Assembly: GCA_958295785.1 (NCBI GenBank)
Contig: OY282377.1
Coordinates: 2,804,394 to 2,868,393, forward strand
DNA length: 64,000 nt
Reading direction: 5' to 3'
Source of the DNA: an uncultured Latescibacterota bacterium
GTDB taxonomy: Bacteria; Latescibacterota; UBA2968
The notes under the pieces are model-generated. The model did not search any database and was not told the origin of the DNA. It worked only from the letters and a program-made list of their open reading frames with translations. A program made the translations under genes and the position numbers. Below are positions 7,752-15,870 of the stretch, piece after piece (positions within the stretch are counted from its first letter, which is position 1; each line of letters opens with the position of its first letter).

Positions 7752-9089
7752 CTAAAATGTGCCGGGCCACGGATAAGCATTAGAGCCAGCATCGGAATCC
7801 ACAGGCCCTTCGGGCAATGTGTCTTGCCATGCGAGTACGCGATCCGCCATTTGAGCCACGCGGTCGGGCAGGTGGTCGGCGCGGTTGTCGAGTTCCATAG
7901 GGTCTTGCGGGATGTTGAAGAGTTCGACTCGGCTGCGGTCGGGGTTTAAGAGCAATTTCCAATCGCCTTCGCGGATGGAGAGCATGGGGCTTTTGTGCAA
8001 GCAGTGCCCATGGATGTTGAACCGCCATTCCCACATGAGCGGTTTTTTTCGCATTACACTGCGACCGCGCAGGGCATCGGTCATGTCTTCGCCGTCGAGG
8101 GACAGGCCATCAATGTCAATGCCCGCGAGGGAGCAGAAAGTGGGCAGGAGGTCCACGGCGCAAAGCGGGGTGTGGTTGTCGATCTGCGCGGCAGACGCGC
8201 CATTGGGCCAGCGGATGATAAAGGGCGTTCGCACACCGCCTTCGTACAGGCTGCGCTTGCGACCGCGAAAAGGGCCGGACGAGCCCACGCCGCTGTGCGA
8301 GGCATTGCGAATGTGGATGTCCTCCGGGCCATTGTCCGCAGAAAAGATGACGATGGTGTTCTCGCTCAAATTCAGTTCGTCGAGTTTGTCCATCAAGCGG
8401 CCGATGTGGCGGTCTGCATTGGTGACGACCGAGTAGTAAATCCGCAGCGCGCCCTTGTGTTTGTCTTCCAGACCATTGGACGTGAATTGCCGGTACGGCG
8501 CCATCTGTTCCTCGGTGGGGTCGAGAATCGCATGGGTGTCGTTGAGCCACGCCTGAACGAAAAAGGGTTCGTTTTTGTTGCGCTGAATAAAGCCAATGGT
8601 TTCGTCGATGATGACTTCTGTGGAGCGGCTGCGCGATGCGCCCGTTTGCACGTCGGTAAAGTCGAGCAATGGGCCGTTGCCCACGTTGATTTTGCACTCG
8701 TCAATGCCGTAATCACAAGGCCCTGGCGCGCCTGTGCCACTGCCGAGATGCCATTTGCCAAAGTGACCCACGGCGTACCCGCTTTGCTGCAACAAGCGAG
8801 TGACGGTGACCGCATCTGGATCGAGGAAATTGGGCATGCCGCGGGCCGCGTTCTGTTCGTGTTGGGCAAAATGCCCGTGGATGCCCCAATGCGCTGGAAA
8901 ACGCCCGGTCATAACCGCGGCGCGGCTTGGGGAACACACGCCCGAGCAGACGTAGAATTGGGAAAACAGCGTGCCCTGTGCGGCGAGGCGGTCCAGATTT
9001 GGCGTTTTGGCATGGGGATGCCCGTAACAACTCAAATCGCCCCAACCCCAGTCGTCGGCGAAGACGAAAACGATGTTTGGTCGGTTCAT
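7752..9089 (-). CDS. Formylglycine-dependent sulfatase
   Basis: 445 residues, ATG preceded by AAGGAGC. The N-terminus shows the metal-binding A-D-D-W-G-W-G-D motif. The activation motif is C-S-P-S-R with C52 as the residue to be oxidised to formylglycine, so a maturation enzyme (FGE) must be encoded elsewhere. A later F-S-A-D-N-G-P motif supplies the second metal-binding pair. There is no signal peptide, unlike most extracellular polysaccharide sulfatases, so it probably acts on imported sulfated sugars or small sulfate esters in the cytoplasm. It lies within a catabolic run with aminotransferase, hydrolase and dehydratase genes. Confidence 0.92.
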   Translation of the reverse strand: MNRPNIVFVFADDWGWGDLSCYGHPHAKTPNLDRLAAQGTLFSQFYVCSGVCSPSRAAVMTGRFPAHWGIHGHFAQHEQNAARGMPNFLDPDAVTVTRLLQQSGYAVGHFGKWHLGSGTGAPGPCDYGIDECKINVGNGPLLDFTDVQTGASRSRSTEVIIDETIGFIQRNKNEPFFVQAWLNDTHAILDPTEEQMAPYRQFTSNGLEDKHKGALRIYYSVVTNADRHIGRLMDKLDELNLSENTIVIFSADNGPEDIHIRNASHSGVGSSGPFRGRKRSLYEGGVRTPFIIRWPNGASAAQIDNHTPLCAVDLLPTFCSLAGIDIDGLSLDGEDMTDALRGRSVMRKKPLMWEWRFNIHGHCLHKSPMLSIREGDWKLLLNPDRSRVELFNIPQDPMELDNRADHLPDRVAQMADRVLAWQDTLPEGPVDSDAGSNAYPWPGTF

Positions 9090-9149
9090 GAAAAGCTCCT
9101 TATGGAATAAAATCAGCGATCAGTCGCTCATCCCCATCGTCGGGTGCGA

Positions 9150-9176
9150 GGACAGGCACAGGGGCCTGTCCCTACG
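9150..9176. repeat. Dispersed palindrome, type II
   Basis: GGACAGGCACAGGGGCCTGT followed by CCCTAC: the GGACAGG/CCTGTCC subfamily, upstream of the sulfatase gene. Confidence 0.75.
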
Positions 9177-9197
9177 GGAGATGGGATGGCTTGAAAG

Positions 9198-10127
9198 CTA
9201 TGAACTTTGCGTTTCGACAATGGATTCGGGTTTGTGATTGCGAAACAATATCCAGTACATGATCGGCGCGGCGACAAAAAAGAAAATCAGGGAAAAATAG
9301 ACATTGTAATTCTCAATAAAGAAAACGGTGCTGGTAGATAAGGCCGAGTCTGTGTAATTGACGAATATGCCAGCGAACATGTTGATCGCGGCGTGCATGC
9401 CTATGGCGAGTTCAGCACCATTGTCTTTGAGCGTGACGAGGGCGAAAAATGCACCGATAAAAAAATAACCGGCCAACAGCGGCGCGATGCCATACGTTGC
9501 GATTTCGGGATTCATCAAGTGGAGCAGGGCAAAGGGCAGCGCGTTGAGCATAATGAGTGCAATGGGATGCCGCGTGAAGTGACCGAGAATTTGCAAGAGG
9601 TAACTTCGCATCATCAACTCTTCTGTGGTGGTCTGAAATGGGGTGAGCAAGAGGACGAGGAGGGCAGATTTGTAAAAACGTTCAGGATCCAGAGAATAGG
9701 TGTGTGTGCCGGGAAAGAGCAGTTCTTCAATGGCTACGTTGACAATACTCAGGCCCATCACCAGCCCAAAGCCTTGAAATACGCGGCCCCAGCGGATGTG
9801 ATCGCACGGCGTGATGAGCGTGCGAAAAGGGCGTTTGTGCATGTTGCGAATGCCGATCCACAAGCCGATCAGAATCGCGATAAAGAGCGAGTTGACAAAA
9901 ATAAAATTGCGAAAGGGCGTCGTGTCATCCATGATGGTGCCCGTTGCCATTGCTTTAGGGCCGTAAATGACGATGGGGACTGTGATATTGCCCAAAAGCC
10001 AGACGGCAAGGACGATCAGCAGTGCGACGAGGTACTTTGTCCAGCGCGTTTCTCCGTGCTCGGCGAGATCGAGAAATGCCTTGCCCAGTCCGGGCTTGCT
10101 CGGGGTGTGTTCGGTTGTTCCACTTAT
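9198..10127 (-). CDS. CPBP-family intramembrane metalloprotease, probable AUA start
   Basis: About 309 residues with roughly eight hydrophobic segments. It carries the CPBP/Abi motifs: T-T-E-E-L-M-M-R (the EExxxR motif) and A-L-L-H-L-M (the conserved His). Eukaryotic relatives process CAAX proteins; bacterial ones act in peptide maturation or immunity to bacteriocins. A perfect AGGAGG lies 5 bases upstream of an in-frame ATA at 10127, and the natural-looking protein begins there. The nearest canonical in-frame starts are a GTG at 10163 with no ribosome site, or an ATG at 10316 inside palindrome-rich sequence. Either AUA is used, or the ATG was mutated and expression is weak. Confidence 0.75.
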   Translation of the reverse strand: MSGTTEHTPSKPGLGKAFLDLAEHGETRWTKYLVALLIVLAVWLLGNITVPIVIYGPKAMATGTIMDDTTPFRNFIFVNSLFIAILIGLWIGIRNMHKRPFRTLITPCDHIRWGRVFQGFGLVMGLSIVNVAIEELLFPGTHTYSLDPERFYKSALLVLLLTPFQTTTEELMMRSYLLQILGHFTRHPIALIMLNALPFALLHLMNPEIATYGIAPLLAGYFFIGAFFALVTLKDNGAELAIGMHAAINMFAGIFVNYTDSALSTSTVFFIENYNVYFSLIFFFVAAPIMYWILFRNHKPESIVETQSS

Positions 10128-10237
10128 AAATTCCTCCTGTGGTTGGAAGAGAAAAAAAGTCACTGGATGACTTGCGTTGTGCTTGCGCGTGCCGGCTTTC
10201 GCCGGAATGACGGCGGGTTGAGCAATTTGCCTTATTG

Positions 10238-10264
10238 GACAGGCACGGGGGCCTGTCCCTACGC
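10238..10264. repeat. Dispersed palindrome, type II
   Basis: GGACAGGCACGGGGGCCTGT followed by CCCTAC, upstream of the CPBP gene. Confidence 0.75.
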
Positions 10265-10309
10265 AAGACGGGATGGGCGGTCTCTCCACTGACCACTGAC
10301 CACCGCTTT

Positions 10310-11455
10310 TCACCAATCCGCGACGCTACCATCGGTTTCATAACAGTATTCGCCGCCGAGTTCTTCTTCGTAGAGGCCGAGATTTTGTTCGGCTTCTTCG
10401 GGGATGAGGTCAATGCCCAAGCCGGGTTTGGTGGGCAAGTCAATGTGTCCATCTTGAACCACCCACGGGGCTTGCAAGAGTCCTTCGCCCAGGCCCGCAT
10501 CGACTTGCTCTTGAATGAGAAAATTGGGCACGGCGGCGTCAACTTGCATACACGCGGAGAAAGCGACCGGGCCAATGGCGCAGTGCGGCATGATGTGCAT
10601 GTAATACACTTCGGCCATGTTGGCAATGCGTTTGAGTTCTGAAATGCCGCCCGCGTGGGAAGCGTCGGGCTGGATGTACGCGACGGCGTTTTTTTCAAAG
10701 ACCGTGCGAAATTCCCAGCGCGAGAGCAGGCGTTCGCCCGTGGCAATGGGAAAGGGCACATGGTCAGAGACGAGTTTGAGCGCGTCGACGTTTTCTTGCG
10801 GCACGGGTTCTTCGACGAACATGGGGCGCATGCCCTTGATTTCATGGCAGATTTCGATGGCGAGCGCGGGGGTCATTTTGCCGTGAAAGTCAAAGCAGAG
10901 TTCGCAGTCGTCGCCGACCCACTCGCGCATGGTGTACGCGCGTTTGACAAAGTCGTCGATCACTGTCGGGGGTTCGTGGGCGCGCCATTTGCCGCCCGGC
11001 CCTGTTTTGAACGCCGCGTATCCGCCCTTGTTTTGCAACATTTTGAGCCGCTCGCGTGCAGAGGCCAAGCCGCGTTCCGAGGTGTCGCCAATGCCCCAAT
11101 GGGCATAGACGCGAATGCGGTCGCGCACCGGGCCGCCGAGCAGTTGATAGGTGGGCGCGTTGAAATATTTGCCCGCAATATCCCACAGGGCTTGGTCGAT
11201 GCCCGAGAGGGCGGTCATGAGCACGTTGCCGCCGCGATAAAACGCGGATCGGTAGATGTGTTGCCAGTGGTGTTCAATTTTCAGGGGGTCTTTGCCGATG
11301 AGGTAGGAGGCGAGTTCTTCAACCGCGGCCCAGGTGCTTTTGGGCTTGCCCTCAAGGGTGGTCTCGCCCCAGCCGACGATGCCGGTGTCGGTGGTTATTT
11401 TGATCAGGCGCATCCTCCGGCGGGGATAGAACTGTTCAATTTTGGCGATTTTCAT
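10310..11455 (-). CDS. Enolase-superfamily dehydratase, galactonate-dehydratase-like
   Basis: 381 residues from an ATG with GGAGAACAG upstream. It is a mandelate racemase/muconate lactonizing family protein and closely resembles D-galactonate dehydratase (DgoD) in length and landmarks: V-G-W-G-E near residue 26, F-Y-R-G-G near 79, C-F-D-F-H-G (metal Asp plus His), F-V-E-E-P-V, A-T-G-E-R, and the C-terminal H-C-A-I-G-P with a closing S-V-A-D-W. Such enzymes dehydrate sugar acids to 2-keto-3-deoxy acids. The exact acid is uncertain because many sugar-acid dehydratases share this pattern. It is the first gene of the minus-strand catabolic run ending near 3165. Confidence 0.88.
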   Translation of the reverse strand: MKIAKIEQFYPRRRMRLIKITTDTGIVGWGETTLEGKPKSTWAAVEELASYLIGKDPLKIEHHWQHIYRSAFYRGGNVLMTALSGIDQALWDIAGKYFNAPTYQLLGGPVRDRIRVYAHWGIGDTSERGLASARERLKMLQNKGGYAAFKTGPGGKWRAHEPPTVIDDFVKRAYTMREWVGDDCELCFDFHGKMTPALAIEICHEIKGMRPMFVEEPVPQENVDALKLVSDHVPFPIATGERLLSRWEFRTVFEKNAVAYIQPDASHAGGISELKRIANMAEVYYMHIMPHCAIGPVAFSACMQVDAAVPNFLIQEQVDAGLGEGLLQAPWVVQDGHIDLPTKPGLGIDLIPEEAEQNLGLYEEELGGEYCYETDGSVADW

Positions 11456-12019
11456 GGCTGTTCTCCGGGTGGTGGATTGGACAAATTCAAAGCACCTGCC
11501 GGCGTGGTGTAAGCCAGTAGGAACGCAGATGAAAGAGGCTTTCGTTCGGCAATGCCGCGCCATGTGATCGGATTGTCGCGTTGACAATGCGTGAACATAA
11601 TAGGCGATTTGACGCGCAAAAGCAATGGTTGCGAAATGGGGTGCGATGGCAAGCGTGCGAATTTTGTCAGGCGATCCAGTTTGGGCAATTTTTGTTTGCA
11701 CACAGCCTGCTAATTTTTTATATTCACCAGTGCATATTCAAATTATCACCAACGGTTGCGAGTTGTTCAGATGTCAAATCTTTGCAACTTTCAGCCGGTT
11801 AAATGCTATGGTTTCGGATTCCGAAAGGGCCGGAGCTTGATCATTTGGTGATGATCTAAGACGCCCTAACATAAAGAAATCAAGCGTCTGAAACAGATGA
11901 GAGAACACCCGCAGGAACGCCTCAAAGTCGGCCTCTCACAAATCCATGTCAACCCTTTTTGTTAGGGACTCTAAGTGTGCAACCTGTGGCATTTGACCGG
12001 CATAGTCGATAATTCATTC
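11456..12019. other. Intergenic region with no gene seen; carries a MITE
   Basis: Apart from the reverse MITE at 11860-11971, no coding sequence is supported. Just upstream of the MITE is a short palindrome (TTTCGGATTCCGAAA at about 11812). Just downstream is a strong terminator with no gene in front of it. The pre-insertion sequence could have been a short untranslated transcript. Confidence 0.4.
11860..11971 (-). mobile_element. IS5-derived MITE, copy 2 (reverse)
   Basis: 112 bp, reverse-complement orientation relative to the parent element, ends GACGCCCTAACA and TGTTAGGGACTC. Flanking bases read CTAA on the left and TAAG on the right, consistent with a short TAA or TA duplication. Confidence 0.85.
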
Positions 12020-12056
12020 AACCGGGTGTCATTTGTCATGACACCCGGTTTTTTTT
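12020..12056 (+). terminator. Strong rho-independent terminator
   Basis: Arms AACCGGGTGTCA and TGACACCCGGTT with a short TTTG loop and eight T's. No complete gene precedes it on the plus strand in this window; the nearest upstream sequence is the MITE. Confidence 0.85.
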
Positions 12057-12275
12057 GAAAAGGTACCGAGTTCAATGTAGGGTGGGGCAATTCAGCCGGG
12101 CAACTTGCGTGAACGTTGTTGCAAGTTCCAAGTTGAAAATTTGCTTTTGAGAGGAGGTTCGAGACTTATCCCATCTGCCTTGTGCCCTTGGGTAGAATTT
12201 TTCAGATAGACAAGGGCGTTCACCACAAAGTGCGAATTGTCGCACGAAAATTTCCAAATTTTGGGAGGAAACGGT

Positions 12276-12776
12276 ATGAAAACAAAATTTTTGTTCGCAT
12301 TGGCCTTTTGTATGATGGCTCTTTCAGGGTGTTATACCGCAACCATTGAGACAAAGCTTCCCTCATCAAATAGAAAGATCGAAAACAATTGGGCTACCGG
12401 TTGGATTTTTGGTCTTGTGCCGCCAAAAACGGTTGAGACCGCGGCTAAATGTCCACATGGCGTAGCAAGGGTTATGACGCAACTCTCCTTTGCAAATCAA
12501 CTCGTGGGACTACTAACTTTGGGTATCTATACGCCAATGACGATTCAAGTGACTTGCGCTCAAGCGTCTGAGACAAGCCTCGTTGATCCAAAAGATACCT
12601 TTGCTGTCTCAAAGGATGCTTCGTCAAAAGAGTTCCGCAATGTATTCATGATGGCTGCAGAGAAAGTTGCCCAATCTGAAAGCGAAGTATTTGTCATGAT
12701 TTCAGAATCAGGCAAAGATGAGTTGCTCGACAAAACCACCAACTCAGAGGAGATAGAATGGACGGGTCGAAGGTAG
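12276..12776 (+). CDS. Bor-like outer-membrane lipoprotein
   Basis: 166 residues, ATG with GGGAGGAAA upstream. A short signal peptide ends in the lipobox L-S-G-C (Cys19), so the mature protein is lipid-anchored. The following ~80 residues match the Bor family (named after the lambda lysogenic-conversion protein): a K-T-V-E-T-A-A-K-C segment, an F-A-N-Q-L-V-G-L-L-T segment and the characteristic L-G-I-Y-T-P-x-x-x-x-V-x-C. A further ~70-residue acidic C-terminal extension is not typical of Bor. The gene overlaps the next reading frame by 19 bases, implying coupled translation with the interrupted dockerin-like gene. Lambda Bor is linked to serum resistance; the role here is unknown. Confidence 0.8.
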   Translation: MKTKFLFALAFCMMALSGCYTATIETKLPSSNRKIENNWATGWIFGLVPPKTVETAAKCPHGVARVMTQLSFANQLVGLLTLGIYTPMTIQVTCAQASETSLVDPKDTFAVSKDASSKEFRNVFMMAAEKVAQSESEVFVMISESGKDELLDKTTNSEEIEWTGRR

Positions 12777-12920
12777 CACAAAAAGTCGAGGCACTGGAAA
12801 GACGAGTGCGCTGGCAAATGCGGGCGATCATCGGGTTGCTCATTGCGTTTCTTTTGAACGCTTCGCCTGCTTTTACTTCAAAGTGGTTTCACCGGTTGCT
12901 CCCACCGAAGTTGACTTCTA

Positions 12921-14012
12921 TAGGACTTACGCAATCACCATTGGAATATGAGGTGCTTTGAGTTGTTGTCTCAAGAAGTCAGCCAGCCCTCGGTATTTGA
13001 CTTGATAAATGGTTTGTCCTGTTTGATAGGCCACCTGCTCGAGTCTTATCCAAACTAACATCGCACACCCAATATGATTTCGTACAATGCGTGCCAACCG
13101 GCATTGACACTTTTCAAGCCCGGTCACTTGTTTGACTTCGCGGTGAAATTGCTCAATTTTCCATCTTTGGTGACACACCTGTTGTACCACTGAAGAATCG
13201 TTTTGAGCATGGTCGTTGGTCACGACATACGCCGTGCGTCTATCAGAAGACGCCACCCGGAATAATTTCACTTTGTGGTCTTTGGGAAACCCTCTGATTT
13301 TAATGGACTTGCCTTGTTTGCGCTCCGCTTTCGTCCAAGTTAAGCTATCTACGCGCTGGTAGGGGATTGTGCCTGCCGAATCGTCCACGCGCCGGTTCGT
13401 CTTGAGGGGACAATAATAGGTTTTTTGCATCTGCTCTATGTGTCGCATGACCGTTTTGGTCGCATACCAACTGTCCATCAAGACCCCGGTAAAAGGAAGG
13501 TCCTTCTGATAGACCAACCCAGAGAGCATGTCCTTGAGATGATCCAATTTGGTTTTGCCATCGCCTTGCGGGTCATAAATCCGATAGTCAATCAGCCAGA
13601 ACCGATCCTGTTGCGGATTGACATAGACACATGTGACCACCCCAATGCCATTGATGACGCCTTGGGCGTTGCCGCTATATTGACGGCGCACTCACGCGAT
13701 CTTGCGTGCGTGTCGCTTGTCTAAAACCGTGTCATCAAAGATCACATAGCCTTCAGGCGTCAACGCGATGTGGTCTTTGACGTGTTCCCACACCAAGCGG
13801 GGTGGGATACGATCACCGGCGAGATAGCGGTTGATCATATCATGACTGAACCCTTCGCTATGGTCGGCGAAATGGGTCAGCGTATAGTTGAGGGGACTGC
13901 TAAGCAGATACTGACAGTAATCCAAACGCGTCGGTTGGCGCATTGACACCTCCTCAAAGTGATAAATTTTACGGAATTGCACCCTTTTTTAACTCAGCAT
14001 GCGTAAGTCCTA
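12921..14012 (-). mobile_element. IS701/IS4-like insertion sequence, copy 1
   Basis: 1092 bp with perfect 13-bp inverted ends TAGGACTTACGCA, flanked by the 5-bp direct repeat TTCTA (12916-12920 and 14013-14017). The same length and ends occur at 45211-46302. The transposase lies on the minus strand and has an internal stop. Family name is tentative. Confidence 0.92.
12927..13943 (-). pseudogene. DDE transposase with a nonsense mutation
   Basis: This is the counterpart of the intact 338-residue transposase at 45280-46296. Codon 83 or thereabouts is TGA (plus-strand position ~13694), where the intact copy has TTA. Everything else is alignable, with only scattered differences. The D-D-T-V-L-D-K and M-D-S-W-Y-A motifs (DDE Asp residues) and the R-W-K-I-E-x-F-H-R-E-V-K segment (Glu) are all present. 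It is therefore recently inactivated, and transposition would depend on the second copy. Confidence 0.88.
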
Positions 14013-15091
14013 TTCTATCAACTTGTCGCCTGACGCAAGCGAGGGCAACGCGGATCTTCCGGATGTTTCGTCACACCGGGCACATGCACTCAGACGCGGA
14101 CAAAGTGGTCGCGATTTTCTCGACAAGACGCTGTCGCGCTGGAACGAGGCACCGAGATCGAGCAAACAGGCGCAACAGGTTGTGGATGTCTTGACGACGC
14201 GAGAACTGCAAATTGTGAATGATGCGGGGGCACTCGTCGCAATAATTGGGTCGGATAGGGGTGGAGACGGGGCACTATTCGTAAGGCGAGCGGATGCCGA
14301 GCCATTAGTGAGTGTGGGTGCCGATCAAGTGGGCGATGGCATAGTGGTTATTACAGGCACATCAGAATCTTTTGCGACTCTCGGTAGCGACGGGATGGGC
14401 GTTATTAGAGGATCCGAATCGAGCGGGAATGCAGCGTTTTTGTTCCTTGATGATGAGGGCAATGGTCTGGTAACGACCTTGAGTACCTCCGGTACGCTCG
14501 CGGCACTCGGTAATGTTGATGACTTTGTGGGCGTGATCGTCGCCGGTGGGTTTGAACTCGGTCAACCCGAATCGATCAGGGGTTGGGCGGGTTTAGGCGT
14601 TGGTGATGCCGGCAATGGCGTGGTGAGTGCCGCGAGTGCATCAGGTTCTCTCGCAACGCTCGGCGTTGATGAGGCGGGAGATGCTGCCGTGTTGGTGAAC
14701 AACAGAAACGGCGATTTGGCTTCCGTGTTAGGCGTCGATGAAAAAGGGCACGGCGTCTTGGGTATTCTCAACGCCTCTGGACGGGACATTGCGGCGATGG
14801 CAGCCGATGCGTCTGGCAACGGGACATTGGGGATTGATGGCGGCAAATTCAGAGCTTTTGTCGATGCTTCGGGCAATGGCGTCGCAGAGACGCGAGGCCG
14901 AACTCAAAACCTCCTGTGGTCTTCTGAATCTGATTTTAGAGGAGGAGGCACGTCATCCGGGCTGATGGGTGATTTTGATAACGATGGCGATGTGGATTTC
15001 GCCGACTTTTTGACGTTTGCCGCAAATTTTGGCAAGAGAAGCGGGTAGCAGAGACAGATACATCAAAGCGGTCTGACCCGCTGACTGAAAG

Positions 15092-15128
15092 CACGCCCTG
15101 GCATTTTAAGATGCCAGGGCGTTTTTTT
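15092..15128 (+). terminator. Rho-independent terminator
   Basis: Arms ACGCCCTGGCAT and ATGCCAGGGCGT, loop TTTAAG, then seven T's. It ends the Bor-like/dockerin-like transcription unit. Confidence 0.88.
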
Positions 15129-15182
15129 GGTCTGTGGAAAACGATTTTCCATCGCCGTTTTGGAGAGCCGCGTAACTATAAC

Positions 15183-15210
15183 TTGACGCGCAAGTGGATT
15201 CGCGTATCTT
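15183..15210 (+). promoter_or_regulatory. Sigma-70-type promoter upstream of ygiT-like fragment
   Basis: TTGACG and TATCTT separated by 16 bases, 32 bases before the ATG at 15242. Inferred from sequence only. Confidence 0.5.
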
Positions 15211-15241
15211 GATCGCTGACTTTGAACGAGGGGAACGTGCG

Positions 15242-15331
15242 ATGAAGTGCATGTATTGCAGAGGAACGATGGAGAAGAAAACGGTTCCATTTTCGGTTGA
15301 TCGGAACGGGTATTACGTCCAAGCGAACTAA
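15242..15331 (+). pseudogene. Truncated 5' copy of a YgiT-type zinc-finger gene
   Basis: 29 codons identical in layout to the start of the gene at 15628 (M-K-C-M-Y-C first Cys pair, then V-D-R-N-G-Y-Y-V), ending in an early stop after divergence. It has its own promoter and a ribosome site (GAGGGGAACG). The 81-bp stretch 15241-15321 is a direct repeat of 15627-15707 with two differences, so this is the leftover 5' end after a duplication or insertion. Confidence 0.7.
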
Positions 15332-15353
15332 AAGACATGGAGGCATACGCGAT

Positions 15354-15686
15354 ATGCACTGGTCCGAGATATGTAGAAATTATCCCAATAAATGGCTGGT
15401 TGTCGAGGCGTTAGAAGCTCATACAACCCCTGATCATCGGCGTCAACTCGATCTGATAACGGTTGTTGGGGAATGCTCCGATGGCAAAGCAGCTATGAAA
15501 CGATATCGGCTTCTTCACCAGCAACATCCCGAACGGGAGTTTTATTTTCTTCATACCAGTCGTGATTCACTTGATATTCAAGTGCGACAATGGTTGGGAG
15601 TCCGCGCTCTGTATGCAACTAATACGGATGAAGTGCATGTATTGCAAAGGAACGATGGAGAAGAAAACGGCTCCATTTTCGGTTGA
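15354..15686 (+). CDS. Hypothetical protein of a retropepsin-associated small family
   Basis: 110 residues, ATG with ATGGAGGC upstream. Recognisable features are W-L-V-V-E-A-L-E-A-H near the start, a G-K-A-A-M-K-R-Y-R-x-L-H-Q-Q-H-P segment, and F-L-H-T-S-R-D then R-Q-W-L-G-V-R. In the families I know, proteins of this shape end at W-L-G-I-R-G and sit next to a clan-AA aspartic protease gene; the association is from memory and not verified here. The last ~20 residues are read from the duplicated ygiT sequence in another frame, so the natural C-terminus has been lost. Function unknown. Confidence 0.55.
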   Translation: MHWSEICRNYPNKWLVVEALEAHTTPDHRRQLDLITVVGECSDGKAAMKRYRLLHQQHPEREFYFLHTSRDSLDIQVRQWLGVRALYATNTDEVHVLQRNDGEENGSIFG

Positions 15687-15867
15687 TCGGAACGGGTATT
15701 ACGTCCATTGGCATACCTTGCCGACGTGGGTTTGCGTGCAGCGTGGCGAAGCCTATTTCGAGAAGGAAGAAACAGATAAAATTCAGCGGGTATTGCACGC
15801 GATTGATTTGGAGATGAAATCTCTTGCGAAAGTGGCGTCATGCGCTAAAAATAGAATGAGAAGATAA
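15628..15867 (+). CDS. YgiT-type zinc-finger domain protein (antitoxin-like), degraded zinc site
   Basis: 79 residues. The first Cys pair (C-M-Y-C) is intact. The second, normally C-P-x-C-G-E-A-Y-F, reads C-V-Q-R-G-E-A-Y-F, so one zinc ligand is Arg. YgiT-type domains are the N-terminal half of MqsA-like antitoxins, often paired with a small toxin; no toxin gene is seen here. The start lies inside the preceding ORF and has no clear ribosome site, so expression depends on upstream translation. It ends 3 bases before the desaturase start. Confidence 0.55.
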   Translation: MKCMYCKGTMEKKTAPFSVDRNGYYVHWHTLPTWVCVQRGEAYFEKEETDKIQRVLHAIDLEMKSLAKVASCAKNRMRR

Positions 15868-15870
15868 CAG

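Larger units (their letters stand above)
12758..15048 (+). pseudogene. Membrane-anchored repeat protein with dockerin-like end, split by an IS
   Basis: The 5' part (12758-12920) encodes a short coiled-coil, one membrane segment (residues ~23-41) and a linker. The 3' part (14018-15048) encodes about eight irregular ~30-residue repeats with L-G-x-D-x-x-G-x-G/A-V patterns, ending in a calcium-loop-like D-F-D-N-D-G-D-V-D-F-A-D-F. That is one half of a type-I dockerin/EF-hand repeat. Removing the 1092-bp IS and one copy of the 5-bp target duplication joins the parts in frame into exactly 398 codons with stop. The 3' ORF can start at an ATG near 13999 contributed by the IS end, but would lack the membrane anchor. 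A good ribosome site (GAGGAGATAGA) precedes the 5' start. Confidence 0.8.

Noticed and set aside
12150-12175. TTCGA-containing segment resembling a tRNA T-arm
   Set aside because: No acceptor stem or anticodon arm can be formed around it. No tRNA or rRNA gene was found anywhere in the window.
12276-12776. Prophage origin for the Bor-like gene
   Set aside because: No phage structural, integrase or lysis genes are nearby, and the partner gene is not phage-like.
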